DNA of 22,916 nt from an uncultured Oscillibacter sp. (GTDB taxonomy: Bacteria > Bacillota > Clostridia > Oscillospirales > Oscillospiraceae). The position numbers and the translations under genes were made by a program. The DNA lies in the NCBI GenBank assembly GCA_910588175.1, contig CAJUQQ010000028.1:1-22916 (forward strand). Reading direction: 5' to 3'. Under the pieces are notes generated by a model. The model did no database searches, was not told where the DNA came from, and saw only the letters and a list, made by a program, of their open reading frames with translations. Of the stretch, positions 7,185-14,749 are shown one piece after another. The stretch's first letter is position 1. Every line of letters starts with the position of its first letter.

Positions 7185-8698
7185 TGATCCGCCCGTTCCG
7201 GATGCGGAAATGGGGGCCGGGGCTGCCGGCGGCGCTGACAGCCCTGGCCGTTATCGGGCTGCTGGCGGCGCTGGGCGGGTCCTTCTTCAGCCAGCAGCGG
7301 CAGAAGGAGCGGCTCCAGATGGAGTACATTTCCCAGACGGTGGCGTCGGAGACCTTTGAAGCCCTGATCTACCAGATGGAAAAGACCCGGGTTCTGGAGG
7401 GTCACCTGATAGAGACCGGGGGCAGCTATGATACCTTCGCTCCCATTGCCCGGCGGCTGCTGGAGGAGCGGATTGTCCGCAGTCTGGTTTTCGCGCCCGG
7501 CGGCATTGTCCGGGGAGTGTTCCCTCTGGAGGGAAACGAGGAGCTGTTCGGCCTGGACCTGAACAGCGACGGTCTGGGCAATCTGGAGGCCCAGGCCGCC
7601 ATTGAAAAGGGCGAGCTCTTCATCGCTGGTCCCTTCGAGCTGGTGGAGGGCGGCGTGGGCATCTGCGGCCGCCTTCCGGTTTACCTGCCGGATGAGACGG
7701 GGGAGCCGGAATACTGGGGCCTTGTGACCGTGACGCTGGACTATCCCGCCGTCTTTGCGGGCAGCCCCATCCGGCAGGTCAACGAGCAGGGCTACGCCTG
7801 CCGCGTCTGGCGGATCAACCCGGACGACGGGCGGGAGCAGACCATTTTGGAGACAGCCCGGCCCATTCCCCCGGGAGCCGCCGTCATGCCCCGGGAGCTG
7901 ACGCTGTTTAACGCCAGGTGGACCATTTGGATGGCCCCGCTGACTCAGTGGTACCAGCGCCTTGGCTTCTGGCTGACCGTGTCCGGCGGGCTGTTCATCA
8001 GCCTGCTGGCGGGGGTGGCGGTGTACTCCGCGGGAAAGATGCGGGAGCTGAAACGGGAGGAATCCGCCTGGGAGATTCGGAATCTCCAGCAGCAGTTGGA
8101 GCGGGAGCAGACCAACATGCTCCTCAGCCAGATCAGCTCTCACTTTTTTTACCACACCCTCAACGCCCTTCAGGCCCTCATCGTGCTCAAGCCCGATGCG
8201 GCCTATAAAATGGCGGGGGACTTCGCCCGGTACCTGCGCTTCAACCTTGACACCATCACGGCGGAGGGCGGCGTGGTCTCCTTTAAAGAAGAGCTCCGGG
8301 CCGTCCGGGCCTACGTGGACATCAACCGGGAACAGCTGGGAGACCGGCTCCAGGTGGTCTACGGCGTGCGGGACGTGGACTTCAAGATTCCCGCCCTGAC
8401 GGTTCAGACCGTGGTGGAAAACGCCATTCTCCACGGCATCAAGCCCAAGGTGGGAGGCGGCACGGTGCGCATCTCCCTGACGGAGGAGGCGGCGGCCTGG
8501 CGCATCGCCGTGGAGGACGACGGCGTGGGCTTCGACCCCGCCGGAGAGGGGAGAAGCGGCTCCGTGGGCCTGGCCAACCTGCGCCGGCGCATCGCCCAGT
8601 TTCCCGACTGCCGCCTGGAAATCCGGAGCGCGCCGGGAGAAGGCACAAAAGTTTTTCTGATGGTCCCAAAAAATTTGGAGGGTTCTACGGAAAACTGA
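7184..8698 (+). CDS. CHASE-domain sensor histidine kinase, LytS (HisKA_LytS) type
   Basis: The protein has about 504 residues. A membrane segment lies at about 14-35 and a second at about 260-284. Between them is an extracytoplasmic domain (~45-255) that looks like CHASE: RSLVFAPGGIVRGVFPLEGN, FGLDL, then LFIAGPFELVEGGVGICGRL. After a short coiled coil (285-312) comes the LytS-type kinase core with phosphoacceptor His320 in SSHFFYHTLNAL (usual form PHFLFNTLN), the N box VVENAILHG (about 411), DDGVGF and GVGLANL. The ATG at 7184 overlaps the deaminase stop (TGATG); a TTG at 7181 is an alternative start. There is no strong ribosome site, so translation is probably coupled. It should phosphorylate the response regulator that follows. 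The extracellular ligand is unknown; a purine or nucleoside is suggested by the neighbours only. Confidence 0.9.
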   Translation: MIRPFRMRKWGPGLPAALTALAVIGLLAALGGSFFSQQRQKERLQMEYISQTVASETFEALIYQMEKTRVLEGHLIETGGSYDTFAPIARRLLEERIVRSLVFAPGGIVRGVFPLEGNEELFGLDLNSDGLGNLEAQAAIEKGELFIAGPFELVEGGVGICGRLPVYLPDETGEPEYWGLVTVTLDYPAVFAGSPIRQVNEQGYACRVWRINPDDGREQTILETARPIPPGAAVMPRELTLFNARWTIWMAPLTQWYQRLGFWLTVSGGLFISLLAGVAVYSAGKMRELKREESAWEIRNLQQQLEREQTNMLLSQISSHFFYHTLNALQALIVLKPDAAYKMAGDFARYLRFNLDTITAEGGVVSFKEELRAVRAYVDINREQLGDRLQVVYGVRDVDFKIPALTVQTVVENAILHGIKPKVGGGTVRISLTEEAAAWRIAVEDDGVGFDPAGEGRSGSVGLANLRRRIAQFPDCRLEIRSAPGEGTKVFLMVPKNLEGSTEN

Positions 8699-8700
8699 GC

Positions 8701-8725
8701 GAAGCGTACGGTTTCCGTACGCTTC
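8701..8725. promoter_or_regulatory. Perfect 11-bp palindrome, likely operator or mRNA hairpin
   Basis: GAAGCGTACGG-TTT-CCGTACGCTTC starts two bases after the kinase stop codon and ends six bases before the -10 region of the response-regulator promoter. No T tract follows, so termination is not its obvious role. It occupies the place of a -35/operator region. Confidence 0.6.
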
Positions 8726-8728
8726 ATC

Positions 8729-8737
8729 TGTTATAAT
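8729..8737 (+). promoter_or_regulatory. Extended -10 promoter element ahead of the response regulator
   Basis: TGT-TATAAT (8729-8737) is a perfect extended -10 element 25 bases upstream of the GTG start. No good -35 is present; its place is taken by the palindrome at 8701-8725. That is typical of an activator-dependent promoter. Confidence 0.55.
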
Positions 8738-8761
8738 GACCAGTATAGGAGAACGAACGCC

Positions 8762-9592
8762 GTGAAAACCATCCTTGTGGACGACATGCTGCTGGACCTT
8801 CAGCTCTTTGAGCTCAAGTGCGCGGACATCCCGGACTTTGAAATTGTGGGCAAATTCACCGACCCCGCGCAGGCGGTGGAATACGCCGGAAGCCACGAGG
8901 TGGACTTCGCCCTGCTGGACATCGACATGCCCGGTATGAACGGCATCGAGCTGGCCCGGCGGCTCCGGCTTCTCCGCTCCGACATGATCATCGTTTTCGC
9001 CACGGCCCACCCCAAATTCGCCGTGGACGCCCTGCGGATGAAGGCGGACTACATGATCTTCAAGCCCTTTGATCAGGAGGACATCGCCGATGTGATGGAG
9101 CGGGCCAAGCTCTTCCGCCAGCGGCAGAAAAAGCGCATCCGCTTCCAGACCTTCGGTCCCTTTGAGCTGCTGGTGGACGGCGGGCCCGTCCATTTCCGCT
9201 CCGGCAAGGCCAAGGAGCTGCTGGCCCTGTGCGTGTACCGCGGGGGCCGCCCGGTGTCCATCCACGAGATGGTGGAGTTCCTCTGGGGGGAAAATTCCAC
9301 CATCTCCACCGAGAATACCGGCTACCGCCGGACCATCAAGGAGCTGGCGGACACGCTGCGGGCCTGCCGCGCGGAGGAATTGCTGCTGCGGGAGCGGGGG
9401 AGCCTCCGGGTCCGCATGGAGCTGGCGGATTCCGACTACCAGGATTTTATGAACGGCAGCGCCGAGGCCTGCTGCGCCTTTCAGGGAGAGTTCATGCAGC
9501 AGTATTCCTGGGCGGAGAGCGCGGTTTACGCCCTACAGGAGCGAAAGGCCGTGATGCTGGCCGGGAAAGCCCCGGAGGGAAGGCCGGACTGA
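8762..9592 (+). CDS. Response regulator with receiver and SARP-like winged-helix domain
   Basis: The 276-residue protein has an N-terminal receiver domain (residues 1-118) with acidic pocket Asp7/Asp8, phosphoacceptor Asp53 in LLDIDMPG, Thr81 and Lys101 (FKPF). The C-terminal half begins FQTFGPFELLVDGGPVHFRS and continues KELLALCVYRGGRPVS and EFLWGE. This is the winged helix of SARP/OmpR-type activators, not the LytTR domain that usually partners LytS kinases. The chosen start is GTG at 8762, with AGGAG about 10 bases upstream. It is the obvious partner of the upstream CHASE kinase and lies between it and the nucleoside importer, so it may activate the importer. Its own promoter carries a perfect palindrome that could be its binding site. 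Confidence 0.9.
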   Translation: MKTILVDDMLLDLQLFELKCADIPDFEIVGKFTDPAQAVEYAGSHEVDFALLDIDMPGMNGIELARRLRLLRSDMIIVFATAHPKFAVDALRMKADYMIFKPFDQEDIADVMERAKLFRQRQKKRIRFQTFGPFELLVDGGPVHFRSGKAKELLALCVYRGGRPVSIHEMVEFLWGENSTISTENTGYRRTIKELADTLRACRAEELLLRERGSLRVRMELADSDYQDFMNGSAEACCAFQGEFMQQYSWAESAVYALQERKAVMLAGKAPEGRPD

Positions 9593-9631
9593 GAACCTGC
9601 ATTCACAATCTGGGAGGCCGGGTACGAGGAT

Positions 9632-9792
9632 TTTTCCCGTCCGGCAAGGAGCCGCGCCCTGCCGGATGGCAGAGGAGCGCGGGATGACGGGAAAAGACCG
9701 TCCGGGCGGCGTTTGGCCGATGGGAATACAGGCTGTGAAACCAAGAGCCGGCTGTTTATGAAGTCCGGCGCGTTCCGTGGAATTCCCCGGAC
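9632..9792 (+). ncRNA. Candidate structured leader or 3' UTR RNA, class unassigned
   Basis: This gene-free stretch carries several nested inverted repeats: TTTTCCCGTC (9632-9641) pairs with GACGGGAAAA (9686-9695), CGGCA (9642-9646) with TGCCG (9660-9664) or alternatively CCGCGC (9652-9657) with GCGCGG (9677-9682), and GTCCGG (9763-9768) with CCGGAC (9787-9792), the last enclosing TTCC/GGAA. I compared it by eye with purine, cobalamin, SAM and TPP riboswitch cores and found no convincing match. Confidence 0.3.
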
Positions 9793-9802
9793 GCGCTGAC
9801 GA

Positions 9803-9985
9803 TATAGTCAGCACAGTAGAAAATCGGCAGATACCGATTTTCAAACAGCGGCAAAGCCGCTGCTTGATAAAATCCCTGTGCAGACTATGAAGTCCACCGA
9901 AAGGCCGTTATACGGCCTGTGCGGCGAAGCATCGCCGCACAAGTTGAAAAGAGGCAGACGCCTTTTTTCAACTGCGGTGACTATA
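9803..9985. mobile_element. MITE-like palindromic element with 21-bp terminal inverted repeats and five hairpins
   Basis: The ends are imperfect inverted repeats: 9803-9823 and the reverse complement of 9965-9985 agree at 18 of 21 positions, both beginning TATAGTCA. Between and including them are five consecutive stem-loops: 9819-9842 (9 bp), 9841-9867 (7 bp, extended by 4 bp past one mismatch), 9902-9918 (7 bp), 9918-9941 (10 bp) and 9942-9973 (14 bp with one G-U pair and a TTTTTT run). There is no coding capacity. Size, terminal repeats and position between genes suggest a non-autonomous transposable element that may also act as a terminator or attenuator just upstream of the importer operon. 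A TA flank is possible (TA at both outer ends), but no longer target duplication is visible. Confidence 0.55.
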
Positions 9986-10018
9986 AATGAACATGGAGAA
10001 AGAAGGAGGGAGCGGACA

Positions 10019-11527
10019 TTGGAAGAATTGCTGAGAATGGAACACATCAGCAAGCGGTTCGGCAGCTTCTACGCCAACCGGGACGTCTGCCTGACCGTCA
10101 ACCGCGGTGAGGTGCTGACGCTGCTGGGAGAGAACGGCGCGGGAAAGTCCACGCTGATGAACATCCTCATCGGTCTCTACCAGCCCACGGAGGGGAAGAT
10201 TTTCCTGAACGGCCAGGAGGTGCGCATTGACTCGCCCAGCCAGGCGGTAAAGCTGGGCATCGGCATGGTGCACCAGCATTTCATGCTGGTAGAGGCCATG
10301 ACGGTGTTCGAGAACATCATTCTGGGGGACAAAAATTCCAAGGGCCTCTTTGTGGACCGGGAAGCCCGGAAGAGTGAGATTCTGGCCCTGTCCCAGCGGT
10401 ACGGCCTGGACGTGGAGCTGGACAAGCTCATTACCGACATCTCCGTAGGCGCCCAGCAGCGGGTGGAGATCCTCAAGGCCCTCTATCACGGGGCGGACCT
10501 GCTGATTCTGGACGAGCCTTCCGCCGCGCTGACGGACATTGAGGTGGAGGGACTTTTCGCCATCATGCACAAGCTGGTGGACGAGGGCAAGAGCATCATC
10601 TTTATCAGCCACAAGATGCGGGAGGTCCTGCACATCTCCGACCGGATCACCATTCTCCGGGCGGGGGAGGTGGTCACCACCGTCCCATGCGAGGAGACCG
10701 ACGGGCAGAAGTTGGCCAATCTCATGATTGGCCGGGAGCTCTCCGGGTCCCAGTATGAGAAAAAGGAGGCCCGGGGAGAGACGGTGCTGAAAATGGAGGG
10801 CGTGAAGTATCACGAGGGCTCCAAGCACAACGGCCTGGCCGGGGTCTCCATGGAGATTCGCCCCGGGGAGATCGTGGGCATCGCCGGCGTGGACGGCAAC
10901 GGCCAAACCCAGCTGGCCCAGATCGTCACCGGCGTCATCGCCCCGGAGGCGGGGAGCCTGTTCCTGAAAGAGCGGAGCGTCTCCCTCTACGATCCCTCCG
11001 CCTTCATTGAGGAGGGCGTCTCCCATGTGCCGGAGGACCGGAATCTCCAGGGCTTGATCGGCGACATGTCCATCGCGGACAACCTGGTGCTCAAGAGCAT
11101 CGGCAGCGACGCGTTCAGTCTGGGGAAGGGCCTGCTTTTGAAAAAGAGGGCCATCAACGCCCACGCGGAAAAGATGGTGGAGAAGTACGACGTGCGCTGC
11201 ACCTCCACCGGGCAGGAGGTCCGCAGCCTCTCCGGCGGCAACCAGCAGAAGGTCATTCTGGCCCGGGAGCTGGAATCCCAGCCGAAGCTGCTGGTGGCGG
11301 TCCACCCCACCCGGGGTCTGGACATCGGCGCGACCCGCTTTGTCCACGACCAGATGATCGACGCCCGGGAGCGGGGCGTGGGCATCCTCCTCATCAGCGC
11401 GGACTTTGACGAGGTGCTGGAGATGTCCGACCGGATTCTAGTTATGTTCGAGGGCCAGATCATGGGAGAGTTCTCCGGAAAGAACCCGCCCATTGAGGAG
11501 ATCAGTCTGGCCATGACGGGTAAATAA
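10019..11527 (+). CDS. Nucleoside-type ABC importer, double ATPase subunit (YufO/NupA-like)
   Basis: The 502-residue protein has two fused ABC domains, like the ATPases of BMP-linked nucleoside importers and sugar RbsA. Domain 1 has Walker A GENGAGKST (37-45), signature SVGAQQR (142-148) and Walker B LLILDEP (161-167). Domain 2 has the family's usual degenerate Walker A (GVDGNGQTQL), an intact LSGGNQQKV signature and Walker B replaced by LLVAVHPTRGLD, so only one site is expected to hydrolyse ATP well. I chose the TTG start at 10019 because GGAGGG lies about 8 bases upstream. The frame is open further left only through the palindromic element. An ATG at 10037 is a weaker alternative. It is first in the operon, followed by two permeases and the binding lipoprotein. 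Confidence 0.93.
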   Translation: MEELLRMEHISKRFGSFYANRDVCLTVNRGEVLTLLGENGAGKSTLMNILIGLYQPTEGKIFLNGQEVRIDSPSQAVKLGIGMVHQHFMLVEAMTVFENIILGDKNSKGLFVDREARKSEILALSQRYGLDVELDKLITDISVGAQQRVEILKALYHGADLLILDEPSAALTDIEVEGLFAIMHKLVDEGKSIIFISHKMREVLHISDRITILRAGEVVTTVPCEETDGQKLANLMIGRELSGSQYEKKEARGETVLKMEGVKYHEGSKHNGLAGVSMEIRPGEIVGIAGVDGNGQTQLAQIVTGVIAPEAGSLFLKERSVSLYDPSAFIEEGVSHVPEDRNLQGLIGDMSIADNLVLKSIGSDAFSLGKGLLLKKRAINAHAEKMVEKYDVRCTSTGQEVRSLSGGNQQKVILARELESQPKLLVAVHPTRGLDIGATRFVHDQMIDARERGVGILLISADFDEVLEMSDRILVMFEGQIMGEFSGKNPPIEEISLAMTGK

Positions 11528-11537
11528 GGGGGCGGCT

Positions 11538-12611
11538 ATGGAAAAGTTACGGAAATCACTGACGGGCTTCGTGGTGCCCCTGCTGTCCATTCTGCTGGCC
11601 TTTGTGATCGGCGCGATCATCATGGCGGCCATGGGCTCCAACCCCGCGACGGCGCTGGGGGCGCTGTTCCAGGGGGCCTTCGGCACCGCCGCCAGCGTCG
11701 GCACCACCCTGAACAAGGCGGTGCCTCTGATCTTCACCTCCCTGTGCGCCTGCTTCGCCTATAAGTGCGGTGTGTTCAACCTGGGCGGCGAGGGGCAGTT
11801 CCTCTTCGGCGCCACCGCCGCCTTCTGCACCGTCCACTGCCTGGGGCTGACAGGCTTCCCCGGCATGCTGGCCGCCATGCTGGTGGGCACTCTGGCGGGC
11901 GGCGTGTGGGGCATGATTCCCGGCATCCTGAAAATCACCCGGGGCCTGAACGAGATGATCATCTCCATCATGCTCAACTACGTGGCGACGCTGTTCATGG
12001 GCGTGATCTACACCAACTGGATTCGGGACGTGACCGTCCCCCAGACGCCGTCCATTGACGGTTCCCTGAAGCTCAGCCGGGTGATTCCCTCCATGCGCTT
12101 CACCTGGGCCTTTGTCATCGCGCTTCTGGTGGGCGTGCTGCTGTACTACTTCCTGTACTGGACCGCGCCGGGCTTCAAGCTCCGGGCCGTGGGCCTGAAC
12201 ATGACCGCCAGCCGGTTTGACGGCTTCCCGGTCAACCGTTACATCCTCATCAGCTTCATTGTCTCCGGGGCCATCGCGGGCCTGGGCGGCGCGTCGGACC
12301 TGCTGGGCACCCAGTACCGGCTGATCAACGGCTACGGCGCGGGCTACGGCTTCGACGGCGTGGCCATGGCCCTGATCGGGCAGCTCCATCCGCTGGCGAC
12401 CATTGTGGTGGCCATCTTCTTCGCGGCTCTCCGGGTGGGCTCCACCTCCATGCAGGTGGCCACCGGCGTGCCCACCAGCGTGTCGGATATCATTCAGGCC
12501 TTGGTCATTGTCTTCTCCGTGGCGGGCATGGCCCTGACCAAGCTGCCGGAGTTCGAGGCGTTCCGCCTCCGCGTCTTCCAGAAGAAGGGAAAGGAGGGTC
12601 AGAAGGCATGA
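11538..12611 (+). CDS. Nucleoside-type ABC importer permease 1 (BPD_transp_2 family, YufP-like)
   Basis: The 357-residue membrane protein has about nine hydrophobic segments and the family blocks CGVFNLGGEGQFLFGA (about residue 76), TRGLNEMIISIMLNYVA (about 134) and the later VALIGQ-type segment (GVAMALIGQLHP, about 274). These are the signatures of the larger permease of BMP-dependent nucleoside importers. The ATG at 11538 follows the ATPase stop by ten bases with AAGGGGG as ribosome site. Its stop overlaps the next permease start (ATGA). It forms the heterodimeric channel with the next protein. Confidence 0.93.
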   Translation: MEKLRKSLTGFVVPLLSILLAFVIGAIIMAAMGSNPATALGALFQGAFGTAASVGTTLNKAVPLIFTSLCACFAYKCGVFNLGGEGQFLFGATAAFCTVHCLGLTGFPGMLAAMLVGTLAGGVWGMIPGILKITRGLNEMIISIMLNYVATLFMGVIYTNWIRDVTVPQTPSIDGSLKLSRVIPSMRFTWAFVIALLVGVLLYYFLYWTAPGFKLRAVGLNMTASRFDGFPVNRYILISFIVSGAIAGLGGASDLLGTQYRLINGYGAGYGFDGVAMALIGQLHPLATIVVAIFFAALRVGSTSMQVATGVPTSVSDIIQALVIVFSVAGMALTKLPEFEAFRLRVFQKKGKEGQKA

Positions 12612-13537
12612 ACGGCGCGTTTGTGAGCAGTATCATTCTGGCCACCGTCCGCATGGCGGTGCCCCTGCTGTTTATCGCCATGGCGGAGCTCTATTCCGAG
12701 CGGGCCGGCATGGTCAACATCGGCCTGGAGGGCCTGGCCGCCGTGGGAGCCCTTGGAGGCTTCATGCTGGCCTTCACCACGGGCAACGTGTGGCTGGGCA
12801 TCCTCTGCGGCGCCCTGGCGGGTGCGCTGGTGAACATGGTTTACGCCTTTGCCACCATTACCCTCTGCGCCAACCACACGGTTTACGGCATGGCGGTGAA
12901 CCTGCTGGCCCCGGCCCTGGCATCCTTCATTTACCGGGTGTACTTCGGCACGGGCAGCAGCCTGATGCAGATCACCCTGATGCCCGGCGTGGGCATCCCC
13001 GTTCTGAAGGACATCCCCTTCGTCGGTCCCCTGCTCTTCGACCAGACCCCCATGGTATACCTGGCCTTTGCCCTGGTGATCTTCACCATGATTTTCTTCA
13101 ACAAGAGCAAGGCCGGCCTGAACTACAAGGCCGTGGGCGAGCACCCCAAGGCGGCGGCCACGCTGGGCATCAACGTCATCGGCGTGAAGTACCTCTCCTG
13201 CCTGATCTGCGGCGCGCTGGCGGGCATGGGCGGCGCGTACCTCACCACCTGCTATTCCACGACCTATACGGAGGGCATTGTCTCCGGGCGGGGCTTCATC
13301 GCCCTGGCGGCGGTGATCTTCGGCCGCTGGACCGGCGGCGGCGTGCTGGTGGCCTGCCTGTTCTTCGGCCTGTGCGACGCGCTGCAAATCCGTCTCCAGG
13401 TGACCAACGTGGGCGTGCCCTATCAGTTTTTCCAGATGATTCCCTACATCGCCACCGTGCTGGTGCTCACGCTGGTGGGCTCCAAGAAATCCGGCCCCAA
13501 GGCCAACGGCCTGCCCTACCGCAAGGAGGAGCGCTGA
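12608..13537 (+). CDS. Nucleoside-type ABC importer permease 2 (BPD_transp_2 family, YufQ-like)
   Basis: The 309-residue membrane protein has about eight hydrophobic segments. It contains SERAGMVNIGLEGLAAVGA near residue 29 and GRGFIALAAVIFGRW near residue 228, typical of the smaller permease of this transporter class. The ATG overlaps the preceding stop by four bases and GGAGGG lies upstream inside the previous gene, so the two permeases are translationally coupled. Length is normal. An 82-base gap with a small hairpin (GCGGC/GCCGC, 13567-13579) separates it from the binding-protein gene, perhaps allowing different mRNA stability for the lipoprotein. Confidence 0.93.
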   Translation: MNGAFVSSIILATVRMAVPLLFIAMAELYSERAGMVNIGLEGLAAVGALGGFMLAFTTGNVWLGILCGALAGALVNMVYAFATITLCANHTVYGMAVNLLAPALASFIYRVYFGTGSSLMQITLMPGVGIPVLKDIPFVGPLLFDQTPMVYLAFALVIFTMIFFNKSKAGLNYKAVGEHPKAAATLGINVIGVKYLSCLICGALAGMGGAYLTTCYSTTYTEGIVSGRGFIALAAVIFGRWTGGGVLVACLFFGLCDALQIRLQVTNVGVPYQFFQMIPYIATVLVLTLVGSKKSGPKANGLPYRKEER

Positions 13538-13619
13538 GGCCGGAAGGATTTTCCATAAGAGACAAGGCGGCCCAGCCGCTTTGCGATATTCCACACTACC
13601 ATTTACAGGAGGAACGATT

Positions 13620-14687
13620 ATGAAAAGAAGCATGGCAATCCTGCTGGCCCTGGTGCTGGCCCTGAGCCTGGCCGCCTGCGGCGGCGGCAAGTCCGATTCC
13701 GGCAGCTCCGGCGCTTCCGGCGGCTCCGGTGACTCCGGCGCTTCCGGCGGCGGGGAGAAGACCTACCGCGTGGGCTTTATCCTGGACAGCAGCGTGAACG
13801 ACGGCGGCTGGGGCACGGCCTGCTACAGCGAGCTCACCGCCGCAGTGGAGCGGAACCCCAAGTGGAGCATGGAGTCCACCGACAACCTCTCCCACGACAG
13901 CTTTTATGACGCCATGGTGGCCTATTGCAACGCGGGCTTTGACCTGATCTACGCTCCCGGCGGCGAGTACACCGACGCCATGCTCCAGGTGGCGGAGGAG
14001 TACCCGGACGTGTGCTTCGCCCTGCTCAACGGCGGCGAGGACGCCCCCGGCCAGGCCAGCAACGGCAACCTCACCTCCCTGCTGCCCAACGGCCAGCAGA
14101 TCGGCTGGATCGCCGGCGCTCTGGCGGGCCTGATGACCGAGAGCGGCACCATCGCCTTCATCGGCGGCATGGAGCTGACCACCACGCTGGCCAAGTATCA
14201 GGGCTTCTGCGAGGCGGCCCAGTACGTGGGCGAGCAGGAGGGCAAGACCATCCGCGCCCTGGACGCGGTGTATGCCAATACCTATGACGACTCCTCCAAG
14301 GGCATCGAATTTGCCAACGCCATGATCGAGCAGGGCGCGGATGTCTTCTTCGGCGACGCCTCCGCCGTGGACTCCGGCGCGCGGCAGGCCATTGACGAGC
14401 ACAACGCCAAAACCGGCTCCGTCTCCGTCTACGACATCGCCCAGCCCGCCGACTACCTGGGCCAGAACGAGTGCATCATCGGCTCCCAGATCACCGACAA
14501 CTCCTCCCTCATCGCCCTGAGCTTTGAGGCGGTGGAGAACGGCACCTTCGGCGGCGAGGTCCTCTTCGGCAACCTCCAGAACGGCGTCCTGGCCCCCGGC
14601 GCGCTCAGCGACCTGGTGCCCGCCGAGAAGCAGGAGCAGTACAGCGCCTACGTCCAGCAGATGATCGACGGCACCTTCATGCAGTAA
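13620..14687 (+). CDS. BMP-family substrate-binding lipoprotein (nucleoside ABC importer)
   Basis: The 355-residue precursor has a lipoprotein signal: MKRS, a hydrophobic core, then lipobox LAAC with Cys20 as the lipidated residue. A Gly/Ser-rich low-complexity linker (about 21-46) tethers the binding domain. The mature part begins TYRVGFILDSSVNDGGWG, a typical BMP/PnrA start; DLIYAPGGEYTDAMLQVAEEYPD and IGWIAGALAGLM are also family segments. It should capture nucleosides (probably purine) and deliver them to the two permeases. The ATG at 13620 has an AGGAGG ribosome site about 6 bases upstream; the frame extends further left without support. It is the last gene of the operon and is followed by a strong terminator. 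In many relatives the binding protein comes first. Confidence 0.93.
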   Translation: MKRSMAILLALVLALSLAACGGGKSDSGSSGASGGSGDSGASGGGEKTYRVGFILDSSVNDGGWGTACYSELTAAVERNPKWSMESTDNLSHDSFYDAMVAYCNAGFDLIYAPGGEYTDAMLQVAEEYPDVCFALLNGGEDAPGQASNGNLTSLLPNGQQIGWIAGALAGLMTESGTIAFIGGMELTTTLAKYQGFCEAAQYVGEQEGKTIRALDAVYANTYDDSSKGIEFANAMIEQGADVFFGDASAVDSGARQAIDEHNAKTGSVSVYDIAQPADYLGQNECIIGSQITDNSSLIALSFEAVENGTFGGEVLFGNLQNGVLAPGALSDLVPAEKQEQYSAYVQQMIDGTFMQ

Positions 14688-14711
14688 CCGGACCCGGCGT
14701 CCGGAACCAGG

Positions 14712-14749
14712 CCGGGAGGCGGAGGAATTCCTCCGCCTCCCGGTTTTTT
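14712..14749 (+). terminator. Strong rho-independent terminator of the importer operon
   Basis: A perfect 32-base palindrome (14-bp stem from CCGGGAGGCGGAGG, loop AATT) is followed directly by TTTTTT (14744-14749), 24 bases after the BMP stop. Confidence 0.92.

Noticed and set aside
6965..9265. Minus-strand frame of 766 codons opposite the deaminase, kinase and regulator
   Set aside because: It spans three recognised genes and their junctions, shows no motif, and has shadow-type composition.
9757..9895. Direct repeat TATGAAGTCC (9757-9766 and 9886-9895)
   Set aside because: A ten-base match is too short to claim a duplication or target-site repeat, and the flanks do not match.
9720..9900. 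Purine or cobalamin riboswitch ahead of the importer
   Set aside because: Short look-alikes were seen (ACCAAGAGCC, TATGAAGTCC, GGGAATAC), but the required junction sequences and pairing pattern are missing. It is kept only as an unassigned structured region.
9878..10018. Extension of the importer ATPase leftwards
   Set aside because: The added sequence is a translation of the palindromic element. The TTG at 10019 has a proper ribosome site and gives the normal protein length.
9968..11347. Minus-strand frame of 459 codons opposite the importer ATPase
   Set aside because: The plus strand has two textbook ABC domains here, so this is a shadow.
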